A stretch of 64,000 nucleotides of DNA, taken from NCBI RefSeq assembly GCF_002964605.1, contig NZ_PQDH01000002.1:1-64000 (forward strand). Reading direction: 5' to 3'. The notes under the pieces are model-generated. The model saw nothing but the letters and a program-made list of their open reading frames with translations. It did not search any database and was not told the DNA's origin. A program made the translations under genes and the position numbers. Every line of letters starts with the position of its first letter. Positions within the stretch are counted from its first letter, which is position 1. Shown here piece by piece: positions 51,558 to 59,963 of this stretch. The stretch comes from Vallitalea okinawensis (GTDB lineage Bacteria; Bacillota; Clostridia; Lachnospirales; PQDH01).

Positions 51558-52979
51558 TTACATATATTCAGCTTTTATGACTTGATATTCCCGCCATGTA
51601 TATAACTTTTCTTCTAGGCGTGAACATGATTGTAACGCTACTAAAATAAAATCGAATAGTTCTTGTGGTCTTCTAAATGCTATAGGTAACGTGTATAAAA
51701 GCTGATTAATTTTTCCACGACCAACTTCTTTTTCTGATGTCACCAAAATATCCTCTATAAAATGATTTAAATCATCTATTGACATTTCTAAAGCTTTACG
51801 GTCCGTTTGAGTTTCGTCTAATGTATCAATTTGATCAATTTCAGCGAAAAGACTTGTTGACAATAGTCTCTTCGAAATAACCAAATCACTTAAATATTCT
51901 TTTATGCTTAAGTTTTCAATGAGACGTTGATTGTTTAATACTAGATCAACAACGCCATCCATTTTATCAATTTCTTCATGCCACTTCTCAGGTATACCTT
52001 CTAAAGCAGTTAATGAGTCATAAACTAAGGAATCACTTAGATCATCGTTTTCAGTCACATGCTGCATGATCCTACAAAAATGTTTCATAGCTGGTTCTTT
52101 AACTGAAATCCTTTGGCAATCAAATGGTGGTCCTATAAATATGACAATTAATAAGTTAACTAACTCAGTAATCGACCTACATATATCCAATCCTTGCTCT
52201 AAACGTTTACTTAATTCCTCCAACTTGCTCAAATATTCACAGGCTTCATCTTCGGTTATTTCATTAAACGGAATTGAACTGAGTTTATGAAGTATACTTG
52301 TGTAAGAATTAAAATAGTCGCCATACCCATTAACTCTTTCAGGTAATATCGTATCCTTAACCCCTTTTAGATAATTCTGCAGGTCTGTTTGATAGCCGCC
52401 ATAATAAATTTGCATGCTGTTTCTTACATAATCATATGTTTTTTCTTTTGCCATCCTAATGGGAACAATTCTCAGAATCTCTTTAATACGTTGATTGATT
52501 AAGAACTTGTCTTGATCCATAAAAGCAAAGTTTAATAATTCTCCCGCTAAAGCTTCGTCATCAGGGCATTCATCAATCTTATTAATCTTCTTTTTTAGAA
52601 TACTTTCAAACAATTCAATGGTGTCATTATAGGCTACAAGAACTTTAACTCTGTCTTCCAAAGTTCTCTTAGCTTTTTTTAATTGATCTGTATAAATGAC
52701 TTTTTCCGCTTGATCATTGACGATAGGACCAATGTTCCGAACACAATGCTTCATATTCTGATAGATATCATTCAATTCAGCTTCGTTGGTTAGCATCTCA
52801 TGTAAATTCTGTTCAGTGAACGTTTCTTCAGTTGCAATGTAATGCATAATTAAATCTAATAACGCTACAATATGATAATTTTGAAATTGATAATTATTTA
52901 ATTCTTTAATTGCTTCTTCAAAAGTATCTTGATCAATATCTGGTTGTGTTAATATATTTTTTATATACGATACTTCCAT
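51558..52979 (-). CDS. Hypothetical all-helical protein (473 aa)
   Basis: GAGGGG precedes the ATG (MEVSYIKNILTQPDIDQDTF). The protein is almost entirely helical, acidic, soluble, and lacks signal peptide and membrane segments. Long stretches such as EDEACEYLSKLEELSKRLEQ suggest helical bundles. I do not recognise a domain. Its neighbours are a zinc-ribbon protein and a small unknown gene, followed by ytfI-ytfJ, so co-expression with sporulation genes is plausible but unproven. Confidence 0.65.
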   Translation of the reverse strand: MEVSYIKNILTQPDIDQDTFEEAIKELNNYQFQNYHIVALLDLIMHYIATEETFTEQNLHEMLTNEAELNDIYQNMKHCVRNIGPIVNDQAEKVIYTDQLKKAKRTLEDRVKVLVAYNDTIELFESILKKKINKIDECPDDEALAGELLNFAFMDQDKFLINQRIKEILRIVPIRMAKEKTYDYVRNSMQIYYGGYQTDLQNYLKGVKDTILPERVNGYGDYFNSYTSILHKLSSIPFNEITEDEACEYLSKLEELSKRLEQGLDICRSITELVNLLIVIFIGPPFDCQRISVKEPAMKHFCRIMQHVTENDDLSDSLVYDSLTALEGIPEKWHEEIDKMDGVVDLVLNNQRLIENLSIKEYLSDLVISKRLLSTSLFAEIDQIDTLDETQTDRKALEMSIDDLNHFIEDILVTSEKEVGRGKINQLLYTLPIAFRRPQELFDFILVALQSCSRLEEKLYTWREYQVIKAEYM

Positions 52980-52993
52980 TTTATACCCCTCTA

Positions 52994-53458
52994 TTATTTT
53001 AATCTTCTACCACAATGAACGCAGTGGGTTGAATCAGGATGATTACCTATATTACAGTACTTGCAAAAACGCATAACAAAGTAGCCTTCTTCATTTTTTT
53101 TAGGTTCAATAACCACCTTCTCAACATCTGTTTCATTCTCTAAGTCTTCAGCAGGCTCAACCACAACCTCTTCCTGGTCAAAGACTTGTCCCTGCTTGAT
53201 GTTTTCAATGATATTCATGTTATACTCTATTTCTTTGAGTAAATTTTTAATCTTGTCTGAAGGGTCGCTTATCTCATTTTGGGCTGCTTTGTAGGTTAGT
53301 ATACCAATTTGCCTAAAATACTTGTTATTATCATACTTAAGCTTTTGAATATCAACCTCGTCTTTCGTTTTTTGAACCACATCTTTCGTTTTATCAGCAA
53401 TGACTTTTGAACCTATATAAGCACTTTTCTTCAAACTGTCAAATAGATCTTTCATCAT
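52994..53458 (-). CDS. Zinc-ribbon protein with coiled-coil N-terminus (154 aa)
   Basis: The N-terminal 90 residues form helices (MKDLFDSLKKSAYIGSKVIA, then DEVDIQKLKYDNNKYFRQIG) like those of small coiled-coil scaffold proteins. An acidic linker leads to a C-terminal zinc ribbon CKYCN-x9-CVHCGRRL. AAAGGAAG lies a few bases before two adjacent ATGs (53458 and 53455). It is first in the minus-strand operon leading to ytfJ and is divergent from the ABC binding protein. Specific function is unknown. Confidence 0.65.
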   Translation of the reverse strand: MMKDLFDSLKKSAYIGSKVIADKTKDVVQKTKDEVDIQKLKYDNNKYFRQIGILTYKAAQNEISDPSDKIKNLLKEIEYNMNIIENIKQGQVFDQEEVVVEPAEDLENETDVEKVVIEPKKNEEGYFVMRFCKYCNIGNHPDSTHCVHCGRRLK

Positions 53459-53628
53459 TTTTTCTTCCTTTCCCATTATCTGCATACTTATAAACATTAT
53501 ATATGAAACACTACACTTATTCAATAAAACTAAAGAAAAATTAAATGTTATCTATTAAACTTAATAACCATGAACCTTTGACGAGCATCTTCGAATACAA
53601 TGTAGTAGCAAAATTAGGAGGGCTTACT

Positions 53629-54615
53629 ATGAAGAAAATAGCAATTCTTCTTACAGTCTTAATAAGTATTATACTCATCTTACCAGGATGTCAAAACACA
53701 AAGAAAGAAACAATTCGATTAAATGAAGTAGTCCGTTCAATCTTTTATGCACCACAATATGTAGCACTTGAAAAGGGCTTCTTTGAAGAAGAAGGTTTAG
53801 AGATAGAACTGAGCACTGGTTGGGGTGCAGATAAAAGTATGGCGGCACTATTATCTAATAATGCAGAAATTGCTCTAATGGGACCCGAAGCCTCTATTTA
53901 TGTTTATAATGAAGGGCAAGAGAACTATGCCATATCTTTCGCACAGCTTACTCAAAGAGCTGGGAACTTTTTAATAGGTAGGGAACCATCTCCTGACTTC
54001 CAATGGGAGGATGTTAAAGGTAAAACCATCATCGGTGGCCGACCAGGTGGTATGCCACAACTTGTATTAGAGTATATACTCAAACAGAATGGCATTGAAC
54101 CTTTTAGTGATGTAGAAATTATCACCAATATCCAATTCTCTGCTACAGCTGGCTCCTTTGTAGGGGGCACAGGTGACTATACAGCTGAGTTTGAACCCAC
54201 TGCATCAAAACTTGAAAACGAAGAAACAGGTTATGTCGTTGCATCTCTAGGAACAGCTAGTGGTAAAGTTCCTTACACGACATATATGGCAACTAAGGAG
54301 TATCTGGCTGGAAATGAAGATGTCATTCAAGGATTTACCAATGCCATTTACAAAGGCCAAATTTGGGTAGAGGATCATACCCCTGCCGAAATTGCAGAAG
54401 TTATTCAACCTTATTTCGAAGAAACAGATTTAAAATTAATCACACAAATCGTTGAAAGATATAAAAGTCAAGATACTTGGCGAACTGACCCTTACTTTGA
54501 TGAAGGTGGATATGACCTACTTCTTGATATATTAGAAACAGGTGGTCAGCTAGAAAAAGCACCTGAGTTTGAAGTTCTTGTTAATAATACTTATGCTGAA
54601 AAAACAATGGAGTAG
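53629..54615 (+). CDS. ABC-transporter substrate-binding lipoprotein, NMT1/SsuA type
   Basis: The 328-residue protein has a signal peptide with a lipobox (LILPGC, Cys near residue 21), so Lgt should lipidate it. The mature part is a periplasmic-binding fold type II of the NMT1/THI5/SsuA class: FYAPQYVALEKGFFEEEGLE, a SMAALLSNNAEIALMGPEAS segment and KGKTIIGGRPGGMPQLVLEY. AGGAGGG precedes the ATG at 53629. Ligands of this class include aliphatic sulfonates, taurine, nitrate and pyrimidine precursors, and no choice is possible here. The matching ATPase and permease lie 7.3 kb away, and a truncated second copy lies at 57301. Confidence 0.9.
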   Translation: MKKIAILLTVLISIILILPGCQNTKKETIRLNEVVRSIFYAPQYVALEKGFFEEEGLEIELSTGWGADKSMAALLSNNAEIALMGPEASIYVYNEGQENYAISFAQLTQRAGNFLIGREPSPDFQWEDVKGKTIIGGRPGGMPQLVLEYILKQNGIEPFSDVEIITNIQFSATAGSFVGGTGDYTAEFEPTASKLENEETGYVVASLGTASGKVPYTTYMATKEYLAGNEDVIQGFTNAIYKGQIWVEDHTPAEIAEVIQPYFEETDLKLITQIVERYKSQDTWRTDPYFDEGGYDLLLDILETGGQLEKAPEFEVLVNNTYAEKTME

Positions 54616-54637
54616 CTCACGCTACTCCTTTCTCAAT
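53907..54637 (+). repeat. Direct repeat, copy 1 (3' part of binding-protein gene)
   Basis: 731 bases from TAATGAAGGG to CTTTCTCAAT recur at 57301-58030. Copy 1 includes the gene's 3' two thirds and its terminator. Confidence 0.9.
54609..54634 (+). terminator. Terminator of the binding-protein gene
   Basis: GGAGTAGC and GCTACTCC form an 8-bp stem with a TCAC loop, followed by TTTCTC. It overlaps the stop codon TAG. Confidence 0.7.
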
Positions 54638-55247
54638 GTACTAATACTTTCTCCTTTTTCTGATCCCAATATTCTTCAGTCATGTAATATGTAATCTCAA
54701 TTAAATTTGCATTTAATCCTTTATATCTTGAAATTATTATCCTATCTTCGTATTTATGCCAACTTGCCAACTTCCACTCTGTTCCTTCATATTCTGGATT
54801 ATCAAAATCACTTAAATCTGGCTCCTTATAAATTTCAGTAAAATAACTAACAAACTCGTGAACATATTCTTCATCCACGTCTCTTATAGAATAATAGTAA
54901 TCCGTTAGATAATTAGAATTAAATTGAACATAATCATCACCTACAAACAATCCTTTAGGGAAGTGAAGCTTCAAAAATACTTTTTTATTACATATTGTCA
55001 TGTAATCATCAACTTTTATTAATTTTCCACCTTCAGACGTATCTATTACCTCGTATTCAAAACCCTTCTCTTCGATTATCTTAATACAATCCTCATAGGA
55101 AGCTAGCATTTCATATCTATCAATTATATTGCTATTTTCGCTGGTCTGATTTTGAATTCTTAGAAAATTATCTTGCGCTGTATTTGAAGTGTATGCAAAT
55201 GTAATTGACCCAATAATTAGAACAATCGTACTTAAAGTCTTAATCAT
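54633..55247 (-). CDS. Exported or anchored hypothetical protein (204 aa)
   Basis: From the ATG at 55247 (MIKTLSTIVLIIGSITFAYT) the protein has a signal/anchor segment without a lipobox, then an acidic, Tyr-rich domain (EYWDQKKEKVLVH at the end). GAGG lies upstream of this ATG; an earlier ATG gives a less typical N-terminus. No family is recognised. Its stop codon lies inside the last bases of the direct repeat, at the left border of the inserted block. Confidence 0.5.
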   Translation of the reverse strand: MIKTLSTIVLIIGSITFAYTSNTAQDNFLRIQNQTSENSNIIDRYEMLASYEDCIKIIEEKGFEYEVIDTSEGGKLIKVDDYMTICNKKVFLKLHFPKGLFVGDDYVQFNSNYLTDYYYSIRDVDEEYVHEFVSYFTEIYKEPDLSDFDNPEYEGTEWKLASWHKYEDRIIISRYKGLNANLIEITYYMTEEYWDQKKEKVLVH

Positions 55248-55338
55248 CCATCCATCTACCTCTTTCATATTCATTAATGTTATGGGTTAAAGATTTATCC
55301 CATCTTTTGAACTTTATTTTTTACTATTATAATATAGA

Positions 55339-55515
55339 TTAAGTTAAAAATAAAGAAACTTTGGCTGTAAAATCCTCCTTTGATGATTGACCTATGGCAG
55401 TCATTCTAGCATTGTAGACTAAAATATCATCATCATCATCAATTTCTATTGGTATAACTTTTACAAAATAGTCACAGCATTTCGATAAAGCATCACATTC
55501 ACAAAATATGCTTGT
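55339..55515 (-). pseudogene. C-terminal fragment of a DUF4489-like domain
   Basis: A minus-strand frame reads FCECDALSKCCDYFVKVIPI, an Asp run, then YNARMTAIGQSS, matching the end of the B-type domains of the protein at 29150-32200 (FCEC..CCDYFVTVTPLEI, DNARMVALAQS). Stops TAG and TAA lie directly upstream in frame, so the first two thirds of the domain are missing. An 13-residue unrelated tail follows. Confidence 0.7.
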
Positions 55516-55579
55516 TTACTAGACCCAGTGTCTTATAATTGTTGTTAACCTTCTTTGCATATAAATCAATCCTTTAGTG

Positions 55580-55759
55580 TTAAAATAAAACTTGATTATA
55601 GACGACCGATTTTAAGATCATAAAAGTAACACCTAATTTTAGGTGTTTCAGTATTTCTGCTATTCTATACGCATCCGGTTCAAATTTAAATACATCTATT
55701 ACACGAGTTTCACAGCAACATCCGTCTGATTCATGTTCTGATAATATATATACGTTCAT
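55580..55759 (-). CDS. Small Cys-cluster protein (59 aa)
   Basis: The frame begins MNVYILSEHESDGCCCETRV and continues with IDVFKFEPDAYRIAEILKHL. Three adjacent cysteines follow an acidic turn, then a helix. The alternation of strand and helix looks protein-like and resembles small clostridial proteins that begin with a VY(I/V)(L/V)SE strand. No strong ribosome site precedes the ATG. It lies in the block between the two repeats. Confidence 0.4.
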   Translation of the reverse strand: MNVYILSEHESDGCCCETRVIDVFKFEPDAYRIAEILKHLKLGVTFMILKSVVYNQVLF

Positions 55760-55788
55760 TTAATACCTACTAGTTTATATTACCTTTA

Positions 55789-55968
55789 TTACTCATCCAT
55801 AGACTTCACGTTCTTGACCTGCTGCAAATTGAATCCTGTTACCTTCATCATGTTACCAGAGGCCAAGCATCTTTTTATTTGACCTACGGTAATGATATGA
55901 GCATTTATTAGTTTATCTTTTACCTGGATATCTATATCTAAATTCTTAACATGTGTTCTTGAATACAT
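55789..55968 (-). CDS. Small helix-hairpin-helix-like protein (59 aa)
   Basis: AGGAGG seven bases upstream strongly supports the ATG. The protein reads MYSRTHVKNLDIDIQVKDKL then INAHIITVGQIKRCLASGNM, and ends with GFNLQQVKNVKSMDE. The pattern of a short strand, L-x-x-A-x-I-x-T-V-G-x-L and a final G(F)xxxx(V/I)K resembles the helix-hairpin fold of the RNA polymerase alpha C-terminal domain. That likeness is an inference from pattern. It lies 29 bases upstream of the Cys-cluster gene on the same strand and may form an operon with it. Confidence 0.55.
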   Translation of the reverse strand: MYSRTHVKNLDIDIQVKDKLINAHIITVGQIKRCLASGNMMKVTGFNLQQVKNVKSMDE

Positions 55969-56172
55969 CGTGTTACCTCCTTATATCATATATTTGTTTT
56001 ACAAACCTCTTAGAATTTTACTTTTAAAGTATTTTTAGTTTACTAAAATATTTTAATATTATTCGACATCTCTATCTCTTTTTTATTTACTGATGAATAG
56101 AATATAATAGGACGAACTGTAGAATCATTAATGAATAACATAGCTAAATTGAATAAGATGGGAGGAAGAAAA

Positions 56173-57255
56173 TTGAGTGATTCTTATGTACTTACTGCAA
56201 ATAGGATATCAGACGATACATCAAAGATAAGTGTAGAAAATGATAATCTCGTTGCCACAATACCAGTCGGTGAATTCCCTCAGGCAATAGCCGTCACACC
56301 AAATGGCAATTTTGCCTATGTAGTTAATAATAGTTCAAACGATGTGTCGAAGATAGGTGTATCAAATAATAGCGTTACGAATATTGGTGTAGGAAATGTC
56401 CCCAATTCAGTAGCTATAACACCAGATGGTCAATTTGTTTATGTTTCTAATGGTGGCTCAGGAAGTGTATCAAAAATACGAGTGTCAGATAATTTTGTAA
56501 CTAATATAGTTATACCATCCCCTAGCCCCCTCGCAATTACTCCCGATGGTCAATTTCTGTATGTTGCATCGTTTGGTGCAACCGATGTATTTAAGATTGA
56601 TATAAATACTGATATGACCATATCTATATTACCAGTCGGTACTGGCCCTGGAGCTATAGCAATTACACCAGATGGTCAATTTGCTTATGTTGTTAATCGT
56701 AATTCCGATAATGTAACAAAGATAAATATACTTACAAATAATGTTGATGCAACAATACCTGTTGGAGACTTTCCTGTAGCAATTGCAGCAACGCCCGATA
56801 GCCAATTTGTTTATGTCGTAAATCAAAATTCCGATGATGTAACAAAAATAAATGTTGGAGACAATTCTACAACATTTATAAATACTGGTAATACACCTTT
56901 TTCTGTGGCAATAACTCCAAACGGCGAATTTGCTTATGTTACAAATATTAGTGATGATAATGTTGCTAAGATAAAAATTTCAGATGATACTTTTACATCT
57001 ATAGGAGTTGGTGATTCTCCTGTTGCTGTTGCCATAACATCAGATGGTCAATTCGCTTATGTTGCTAACCGTGACTCTGGTAATGTATCGAAAATAAATG
57101 TAGCAACAGACAATGTCGAGGTAACTATACCTGCTGGAGATCAACCAGTCGCTATAGCAATTAGCAAGATTGCTCAACCAATAATTACACCGCTAAATCT
57201 AAAAGTGACGATAGCTAATATAGAAATGACAGCAGTAACTTATGATCAGATTTAA
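56173..57255 (+). CDS. Seven-bladed YVTN beta-propeller protein (360 aa)
   Basis: Seven repeats of about 42 residues carry the YVTN pattern: (T)P(D/N)G(Q/E)FAYVVN followed by a Ser/Asp-rich turn and (D)VxKI, then an (I)GVG(x)xP step. Seven blades suffice for a closed propeller. TTG at 56173 is chosen because GGAGG lies seven bases before it, whereas the upstream ATG at 56131 has no site. There is no signal peptide, unusual for this mostly extracellular family. A 30-residue tail (NLKVTIANIEMTAVTYDQI) follows the last blade. It lies in the block between the direct repeats. Confidence 0.85.
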   Translation: MSDSYVLTANRISDDTSKISVENDNLVATIPVGEFPQAIAVTPNGNFAYVVNNSSNDVSKIGVSNNSVTNIGVGNVPNSVAITPDGQFVYVSNGGSGSVSKIRVSDNFVTNIVIPSPSPLAITPDGQFLYVASFGATDVFKIDINTDMTISILPVGTGPGAIAITPDGQFAYVVNRNSDNVTKINILTNNVDATIPVGDFPVAIAATPDSQFVYVVNQNSDDVTKINVGDNSTTFINTGNTPFSVAITPNGEFAYVTNISDDNVAKIKISDDTFTSIGVGDSPVAVAITSDGQFAYVANRDSGNVSKINVATDNVEVTIPAGDQPVAIAISKIAQPIITPLNLKVTIANIEMTAVTYDQI

Positions 57256-57300
57256 ACTTATAACTTCACCTTATTAATAGTTTGCCTTTCTAATGAATGT

Positions 57301-58008
57301 TAATGAAGGGCAAGAGAACTATGCCATATCTTTCGCACAGCTTACTCAAAGAGCTGGGAACTTTTTAATAGGTAGGGAACCATCTCCTGACTTCCAATGG
57401 GAGGATGTTAAAGGTAAAACCATCATCGGTGGCCGACCAGGTGGAATGCCACAACTAGTATTAGAGTATATCCTCAAACAGAATGGCATCGAACCCTTTA
57501 ATGATGTAGAAATTATCACCAATATCCAATTCTCTGCTACAGCTGGCTCCTTTGTAGGGGGCACAGGTGACTATACAGCTGAGTTTGAACCCACGGCATC
57601 AAAACTCGAAAACGAAGAAACAGGCTATGTCGTTGCATCTTTAGGAACAGCTAGCGGAAAAGTTCCTTATACAACGTACATGGCGACTAAGGAATATCTG
57701 GCTGGAAATGAAGATGTCATTCAAGGATTTACCAATGCCATTTACAAAGGCCAAATTTGGGTAGAGGATCATACCCCCGCTGAAATTGCAGAAGTTATTC
57801 AACCTTATTTTGAAGAAACAGATCTAACATTGATTACACAAATCGTTGAAAGATATAAAAGTCAAGATACTTGGCGAACTGACCCTTACTTTGATGAAGG
57901 TGGATATGACCTACTTCTTGATATATTAGAAACAGGTGGTCAGCTAGAAAAACACCTGAGTTTGATGTTCTAGTTAATAATACTTATGCTGAAAAAACAA
58001 TGGAGTAG
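57301..58008 (+). pseudogene. Truncated second copy of the binding-protein gene
   Basis: The sequence matches codons from about residue 95 to the end of the gene at 53629-54615 but lacks the signal peptide and first domain. One G is missing near 57952 (AAAAAGCACC against AAAAACACC), which shifts the frame so the reading ends HLSLMF. Of roughly two dozen base differences nearly all are silent, so this copy was long under protein-level selection before it was broken. Confidence 0.88.
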
Positions 58009-58027
58009 CTCACGCTACTCCTTTCTC
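58002..58027 (+). terminator. Second copy of the binding-protein terminator
   Basis: The same GGAGTAGC/GCTACTCC hairpin as at 54609-54634. Confidence 0.65.
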
Positions 58028-58088
58028 AATATATCAATGTGCATTTAGTACTATCGGTACGTAACTCTATTTAATTTTTTTATTCTCT

Positions 58089-59195
58089 CTAGTCTATATG
58101 AAGTAAATCATATCCGCCATTTTCGTTCAGCATGAAAATACCTTCGAAACTGAAATGATTCCCATAAACATTTTCTACACCTTCCACTGTTACCTTCAAC
58201 TTTTCTACTCCAGGTAAGTTTAAAAGAGTCATTACTAGTACATTAGTCCGAGTTATGCCACCACAGCTGCCATTATCAAAATTTATGGAAGCCGCTTCTG
58301 TTAAATCAGCAATGACTAGTTTTTCATCCTCATTAATCGTTAGATTATTTAAGCTTATTCCACTTTCTGAAAAAATTAAATTTAATACTTTAACCAAATT
58401 ATTATTATACTCTTCTTCTGATATTGTAATTACTTTAATGTCTTCTGGATTATCATAATCATCAGCCCCGAACTCATAGAACGATAGAACTACATCAGTA
58501 TTTACCCCTCCAGACTCTACACTTCTCTTTTCTTTCATATAATCTAACAAATTTGTTTTCTCATTCATATTGTCGCTGTAAAAACTTAAAACATAGCCAT
58601 TACGAATATATGAAATGTACCAAGATCCTCCTGATAATTCAGCATCAGAATCAATAAATCCTTGAAGATCAGGACTTCCTAAAACCTCAATAATTTCCTC
58701 TGTAGTCATACCAAGTTTAACGCCTAAGAGTTCATGATTATTCCTAACAGAAATCAGTGAAACCGAACCTGTTCTATCACTTCCATCTCCAAAATAGAAG
58801 ATGTCATCATAGTTAATATAATAGCCACTAAACCATCCTTCTTGATCAGGCTCGCCCAACTCAGTTGCTATGTCTTCTAACTTTGTACCAAGTCCAAATC
58901 TAACATTTTCTAACTCTCCACCTTCTATCCCTTGTAATGGGTCTAGCATTTCACTTTCTTCAACTTCTTTTATTTCATCGCTCTTCTCAACTTTATCAAC
59001 CACAGGCTTTTCGTCATGCTTTGTTGATTTGTCTATACTATCTACTTTCATCACATCGTCATTAACTTCAGAATTTATCTGATTATCACCACCTACACTA
59101 TCTGCATTTTTTACGCATCCGGTAATAGATTGTAATGACAAGATTATTGCAGTAATTAACAATAGATACCTAAACCTATAAACTTTATCTTTCAT
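58089..59195 (-). CDS. GerMN-domain lipoprotein with DUF4309-like region
   Basis: The 368-residue protein has a lipoprotein signal ending LQSITGC (Cys27), a long acidic Ser/Lys/Asp linker, a middle region with two repeats (GLGTKLEDIATELGEPDQEG and GVKLGMTTEEIIEVLGSPDL) that resemble DUF4309-type modules, and a C-terminal GerMN domain (VLNLIFSESGISLNNLTINE onward, with GSCGGITRTNVLVMTLLNLP). GerM-like domains occur in spore assembly and germination proteins such as GerM and in LpqB. AAGGAG lies seven bases before the ATG. It is a single gene flanked by converging units. Confidence 0.75.
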   Translation of the reverse strand: MKDKVYRFRYLLLITAIILSLQSITGCVKNADSVGGDNQINSEVNDDVMKVDSIDKSTKHDEKPVVDKVEKSDEIKEVEESEMLDPLQGIEGGELENVRFGLGTKLEDIATELGEPDQEGWFSGYYINYDDIFYFGDGSDRTGSVSLISVRNNHELLGVKLGMTTEEIIEVLGSPDLQGFIDSDAELSGGSWYISYIRNGYVLSFYSDNMNEKTNLLDYMKEKRSVESGGVNTDVVLSFYEFGADDYDNPEDIKVITISEEEYNNNLVKVLNLIFSESGISLNNLTINEDEKLVIADLTEAASINFDNGSCGGITRTNVLVMTLLNLPGVEKLKVTVEGVENVYGNHFSFEGIFMLNENGGYDLLHID

Positions 59196-59365
59196 ATGTA
59201 CACTCCTTCGTTTCTATATAAGGAAATTGATGAGTTTCATACTTATTATAGATTGTTAAATAATATATGTCAAAACTTTTATATCCAATTTTTACAATTA
59301 CGTTTTAATAATTTAAAAAAGCCTTATGAGACCATTTATATAGGTCAATTTGAGTGGAGGATCAT

Positions 59366-59394
59366 TTGAATACCATTAACATATATAGTATACT
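59366..59394 (+). promoter_or_regulatory. Sigma-A promoter of the YccF gene
   Basis: TTGAAT (59366-59371), a 17-base spacer and TATACT (59389-59394). Confidence 0.7.
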
Positions 59395-59465
59395 GTAGAT
59401 ACTAACTTAATATAATAAGAGCAAACAGGTAGTGACGTGCCTACTAAGTGATGAGGGGGGTAATC

Positions 59466-59828
59466 ATGAAAACAATAGGAAATATCATATGGATCATCTT
59501 TGGGGGACTCTTTGGTGCAATAGGTTGGTGTATTAGTGGCTTAATACTTTGTATAACCATCGTTGGTATCCCATTCGGAAAGCAGTGCTTTAAAATGGCA
59601 AATCTTCAATTAGCACCATTCGGTAAGACTGTGAGAGATAATGGTTCTGGAACTTTAGGCTGTTTTGGAAATATTATATGGCTTGTTCTCTTTGGTTGGG
59701 AATTAGCTCTTGCTAACTTAATTGCTGGTATCATTTTTGCTATTACCATCATTGGTATACCTTTTGCAAAGCAAAGTTTTAAATTAGCTAGACTTTCACT
59801 TATGCCTTTTGGTAAAGACATTGTGTAA
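59466..59828 (+). CDS. YccF domain membrane protein
   Basis: The 120-residue protein holds two copies of the YccF module: GNIIWIIFGGLFGAIGWCIS with GIPFGKQCFKMANLQLAPFG, then GNIIWLVLFGWELALANLIA with GIPFAKQSFKLARLSLMPFG. Each has a helix pair and the conserved IGIPF(G/A)KQxFK turn. YccF proteins are inner-membrane proteins of unknown function. GAGGGGGG lies five bases before the ATG at 59466, which also fits the family's usual start (MKTIGNIIW). It has its own promoter and terminator. Confidence 0.92.
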   Translation: MKTIGNIIWIIFGGLFGAIGWCISGLILCITIVGIPFGKQCFKMANLQLAPFGKTVRDNGSGTLGCFGNIIWLVLFGWELALANLIAGIIFAITIIGIPFAKQSFKLARLSLMPFGKDIV

Positions 59829-59839
59829 ATAACAAATCT

Positions 59840-59884
59840 AAATCCTAGGATCACAAGAAATAATGTGAACTTAGGATTTTTTTA
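59840..59884 (+). terminator. Terminator after the YccF gene
   Basis: AATCCTA and TCAC pair with GTGA and TAGGATT in an interrupted stem, followed by seven T residues. Confidence 0.75.
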
Positions 59885-59899
59885 TACCATAGGGAAACA

Positions 59900-59928
59900 T
59901 TTACTTCCGGTCTAGACCATGTTATAAT
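59900..59928 (+). promoter_or_regulatory. Promoter of the YeiH-like gene with palindrome in the spacer
   Basis: TTTACT (59900-59905), a 17-base spacer and TATAAT (59923-59928). The spacer contains GGTCTAGACC (59909-59918), a perfect palindrome placed where a repressor would block polymerase. Confidence 0.6.
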
Positions 59929-59963
59929 ACAGATGAAAAAATATCAAAGATGGGGTGACAGCA

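Larger units (their letters stand above)
57301..58030 (+). repeat. Direct repeat, copy 2
   Basis: 730 bases matching 53907-54637, with one deletion. The borders are sharp on both sides. Confidence 0.9.

Noticed and set aside
53459-53628. TPP riboswitch upstream of the NMT1/THI5-like binding protein
   Set aside because: The short divergent intergenic region shows no CTGAGA or related thi-box sequence, so a link to thiamine cannot be made.
56131-57255. Tandem repeats in the propeller region as a possible CRISPR or DNA repeat array
   Set aside because: The repeats are in protein sequence, about 126 bases long and diverged at DNA level, as expected for beta-propeller blades.
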